Assembly (NCBI RefSeq): GCF_030268965.1
Contig: NZ_BSSE01000012.1
Coordinates: 141,429 to 205,428 of the forward strand
Length of the DNA: 64,000 nucleotides
Reading direction: 5' to 3'
Source of the DNA: Microtetraspora sp. NBRC 16547
GTDB lineage: Bacteria; Actinomycetota; Actinomycetes; Streptosporangiales; Streptosporangiaceae
Shown: one piece after another, positions 61,882 to 64,000 of the stretch
Numbering within the stretch: the stretch's first letter is position 1
Layout of the letters: every line of letters begins with the position of its first letter
Position numbers and translations under genes: made by a program
The notes under the pieces: model-generated
What the model saw: the letters and a program-made list of their open reading frames with translations, nothing else
The model's database searches: none
What the model was told of the DNA's origin: nothing

Positions 61882-62388
61882 TTGGATCGTCACGACGACT
61901 TCCGTGAGTTCGTACGCGCCCGTCAGCAAGCACTGATGCGGACCGCGTACCTGCTCATGGGAGACGCCCACCTCGCCGAGGACCTGCTGCAGAACGTGCT
62001 GACCAAGGTCGTCGGGCATTGGTCCAAGCTGTCCAGGGACGGTAACCCGGAGGCGTACACGCGCAAAGCGCTGGTCAACGAGTACATCTCCTGGAGGCGC
62101 CGGTTCAGGCGCGAGTTACCGAGCGCTGATCCGCCCGAGCGCGGTGCCTCCCATGACGACGCCACCCTCGACCGGATCGTGCTGCGCCAGGCGCTGGCCA
62201 AGCTGACCCGCAAGCAGCGGGCCGTGATCGTGCTGCGCTTCTGGGAGGACCTCACCGAGGCGCAGACGGCCGCCACACTCGGCTGCTCGATCGGCAATGT
62301 CAAGAGCCAGACCCACCATGCGCTGGCCCGTCTGCGCGCGCTCGCGCCAGAGCTGGCAGAACTGCGCATGCAGGAGGTAATCCGATGA
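61882..62388 (+). CDS. SigE-family (ECF) RNA polymerase sigma factor
   Basis: The 168-aa protein has sigma region 2 (EFVRARQQALMRTAYLLMGDAHLAEDLLQNVLTKVVGHW) and region 4 (LTRKQRAVIVLRFWEDLTEAQTAATLGCSIGNVKSQTHHALARLR). The short form and the EFVRAR/LMRTAYLL wording fit the actinobacterial SigE group. It starts at TTG behind GAGGAG and overlaps the next gene by 4 bp, so the downstream membrane protein is very likely its regulator. Confidence 0.93.
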   Translation: MDRHDDFREFVRARQQALMRTAYLLMGDAHLAEDLLQNVLTKVVGHWSKLSRDGNPEAYTRKALVNEYISWRRRFRRELPSADPPERGASHDDATLDRIVLRQALAKLTRKQRAVIVLRFWEDLTEAQTAATLGCSIGNVKSQTHHALARLRALAPELAELRMQEVIR

Positions 62389-63482
62389 CAAGGTTGCACG
62401 AGGCGCTCGAGAAGCTCGCGGAAGAGGCCCCGCCGGTGAGCCTGGCCGACGCGGCCATCGCGGGACACCGGCGCAGGCGGCGGACCAGGATGGCGTTGAC
62501 CGCGATCGTGACGGTCGCGGCGCTGGTGGCGACGACGGAGGGGGCCATCGCGGTCTGGCCCCGCGGCGCCCAGACGGCCACGCCGCAGCGCGCCGACACG
62601 GTGGCCGATCTGCCGGACGGCAAGGTGGGTCCGGTAAGCCACGCCTACCAGACGCCCTGCCTCTTCGACCGCATGGGGCGCATCATCGACTGCGGCGTCC
62701 AGGAGTGGCGGGTGGTCACCCGTACCGGCACGACCTACCGGGTGCCGCAGGCGCTCGTCGCGAGCGACAGGAGCCAAACCGTATGCCTCGCCGTCAGCCG
62801 GGACGGGCGCATGCTGGCCTACTACAGCCGCGAGGCCCAGGCGCACATCGTCCGTGACCTGGTGACCGGCGCCGAGGTGCGCTCCCCCGTCAAGGTGACG
62901 GAGGACCAGCTCGACGTGGGCAACCAGCTCGTGGTCTCCGACGACGGCCGCTATCTGGTCTTCGACCCGAAGGTGGGGAGCAAGAAGCCCGGCGTACTGA
63001 TCGACATGCGCACCGGCACGTCGATGACCCTGCCCGGCAAGTACGAGGCCATCACCGTCAAGGGCGGCGTTGTCGAGCTGGTCCGGTACACCAAGACCGA
63101 CCTGTGGCTGATGCCCGTGACAGGCGGAGGCAAGCCGGCGCGCTTCGACGGCGTGTTCATCAACTTCAGCGAGCTCGCCCCGGACGGCCGCACGGTGGCC
63201 GCCTTCGACATGAAGGACCAGTCGAAGCCGGTGCTCACGCTCCTCGACACCAAGACCGGGCGGATCCTGCGGAAAGTGACCGTCCGCGGCCTGGCGAAGC
63301 CCAGGGGCATCTTGACGATCTCCGTCTGGGAGAGCCCGTCCGAGGTCATGGTCCTCACCCTGGATGGCGAGTACAGCCTCTACGCGGTCAACATCAACAC
63401 CGGGAAGGCCAGGCACGTGGCCGACTACTCCACCGAGACCGTGCACGCACTGACCCTTCCCGGAACCGCTTCCGGGAAGTAG
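62385..63482 (+). CDS. Membrane-anchored beta-propeller protein, probable anti-sigma partner
   Basis: The 365-aa protein has a 35-residue cytosolic start (TRLHEALEKLAEEAPPVSLADAAIAGHRRRRR) and one helix (ALTAIVTVAALVATTEGAIAVW). An external domain with repeating propeller-like blades follows (TVCLAVSRDGRMLAYYSRE, LVVSDDGRYLVFDPK, FSELAPDGRTVAAFDM). It has no zinc-binding anti-sigma (HxxxCxxC) motif. Gene overlap with the sigma factor suggests that the cytosolic segment restrains it and the propeller senses a signal outside; both points are inference. Confidence 0.85.
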   Translation: MTRLHEALEKLAEEAPPVSLADAAIAGHRRRRRTRMALTAIVTVAALVATTEGAIAVWPRGAQTATPQRADTVADLPDGKVGPVSHAYQTPCLFDRMGRIIDCGVQEWRVVTRTGTTYRVPQALVASDRSQTVCLAVSRDGRMLAYYSREAQAHIVRDLVTGAEVRSPVKVTEDQLDVGNQLVVSDDGRYLVFDPKVGSKKPGVLIDMRTGTSMTLPGKYEAITVKGGVVELVRYTKTDLWLMPVTGGGKPARFDGVFINFSELAPDGRTVAAFDMKDQSKPVLTLLDTKTGRILRKVTVRGLAKPRGILTISVWESPSEVMVLTLDGEYSLYAVNINTGKARHVADYSTETVHALTLPGTASGK

Positions 63483-63551
63483 TGCGGGGGCGAAGCCGGC
63501 CGCCGATCTCGAGGTGCCGTTAGCGACGTCCTGCCGGTCGTTGCCGAGGGC

Positions 63552-63735
63552 ATCAAGGGGCCGCACGGACACTGGCCATGGAGTCGGACAGAGCGACCTG
63601 GCCGAGTGCCCGCTGCCGGGTCAGCGGGGTGCGGAGTTCGTGGGAGGCGTTGGCGACGAACTGGCTCTGGGCATGGGAGGCCGCCTCCAGCCGGGTCAGA
63701 AGGCCGTCGAAGGTGTCGCCCAGCGCCTTGGCCTT
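63552..63735 (-). pseudogene. Remnant of a histidine kinase (HAMP end and HisKA start)
   Basis: The reverse strand reads KALGDTFDGLLTRLEAASHA, then QSQFVANASHELRTPLTRQRALGQV, the HAMP-dimerisation junction and phospho-acceptor His box of an OmpR-type kinase. Homology starts abruptly, and a TGA follows about 25 residues after the His box. The sensor domain and the ATPase are both absent. Confidence 0.75.
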
Positions 63736-63877
63736 TGTCGGCGGGGCCGTCGAAGGCCAAGGCGTCGATCCACACGAACGTGTACGGCAATCTGGCTATG
63801 AAGGTGGATCCGAGAGCCATGTGTCGGTCGGTTTGAGAGCCACTTGCTGATCAACTGCCTTGGAGTGTTAGTGAAAA

Positions 63878-63912
63878 GAGAGCCATGCCAGTGGGCCTGG
63901 GGCATGGCTCTC
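63878..63912 (-). terminator. Terminator for a gene right of the window
   Basis: GAGAGCCATGCC pairs perfectly with GGCATGGCTCTC. On the minus strand the stem is followed by TTTTCAC, so it would end a transcript coming from beyond 64000. The octamer GAGAGCCA recurs at about 63816 and 63833. Confidence 0.75.
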
Positions 63913-64000
63913 GTGACGCTGTGTGAGTGTTGTCGGCGTACACCTCCCGCTGCGGAGGCGAGTACGCGTAAACGTGCACAGCCCGAGGACGGTTAGCCGG

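Overview
The window is GC-rich (about 70%) actinobacterial chromosome. GTG and TTG starts are frequent, ribosome-binding sites are of the GGAGG type, and transcription units are short and change strand often. The order rpmG - two hot-dog dehydratases - murB, an Lsr2 homologue, AfsR- and LAL-type giant regulators, SigE-family sigma factors, PspC, CsbD and a DUF222-HNH nuclease fit an actinomycete. Placement in the Streptosporangiales is inference from overall protein resemblance. Most of the window is ordinary chromosome. I see no CRISPR array, no intact prophage, no intact insertion sequence and no complete secondary-metabolite cluster.

Layout. 1-7.9 kb: partial DUF899 gene, HxlR regulator, a scar holding integrase and sulfotransferase remnants, a membrane protein, a NarL-type two-component pair, an AraC-VOC pair separated from it by a 35-bp perfect inverted repeat, an NlpC/P60 hydrolase and small orphans. 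8.2-12.2 kb: tRNA-Thr, tRNA-Met, rpmG, the dehydratase pair and murB, then a TMEM165/GDT1-type cation transporter behind a yybP-ykoY (manganese) riboswitch. 12.2-19.9 kb: LAL regulator, deoC with an active and a catalytically headless aldehyde dehydrogenase, and a LURP-one protein. 20.4-29 kb: DUF222-HNH nuclease, FAD monooxygenase, csbD, pspC, lipB and an AfsR/BTAD regulator.

29-38.8 kb: a DUF6220-type membrane protein and a membrane-anchored multicopper oxidase in one operon, gdhA, the KtrB/KtrA potassium uptake pair, a 66-aa secreted peptide, asnB and a secreted protein. 38.9-47 kb: DHA2 efflux pump with two small membrane proteins, LysR/EamA divergent pair with a truncated NAD(P)-binding gene, SPFH protein with a ribbon-helix-helix partner, HAD phosphatase and an orphan sensor kinase. 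47.4-58.8 kb: DUF732 protein, cytochrome P450, GH18 chitinase, GNAT acetyltransferase, Lsr2 paralogue, a wrecked ABC exporter, membrane-anchored methyltransferase, HAD-IIA phosphatase and a 672-aa protein of unknown family. 59-64 kb: PadR with a truncated HAAS-type gene, excisionase remnant, DUF4097 protein divergent from a regulator joining an IS30-like HTH to a MarR-like domain, an ECF sigma factor with a membrane beta-propeller partner, and a histidine-kinase remnant.

Functional threads. Metal and redox homeostasis: riboswitch-controlled transporter, multicopper oxidase. Ion and nitrogen balance: KtrAB, GdhA and AsnB lie close together. Envelope and stress: MurB, NlpC/P60, PspC, SPFH, ECF sigma. 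Genome erosion is a second theme, with at least seven gene fragments (integrase, sulfotransferase, NAD(P)-binding protein, ABC exporter, HAAS protein, excisionase, kinase). A third is the number of short tandem repeats with 11-13 or 21 bp periods, in gene tails, linkers and intergenic regions.
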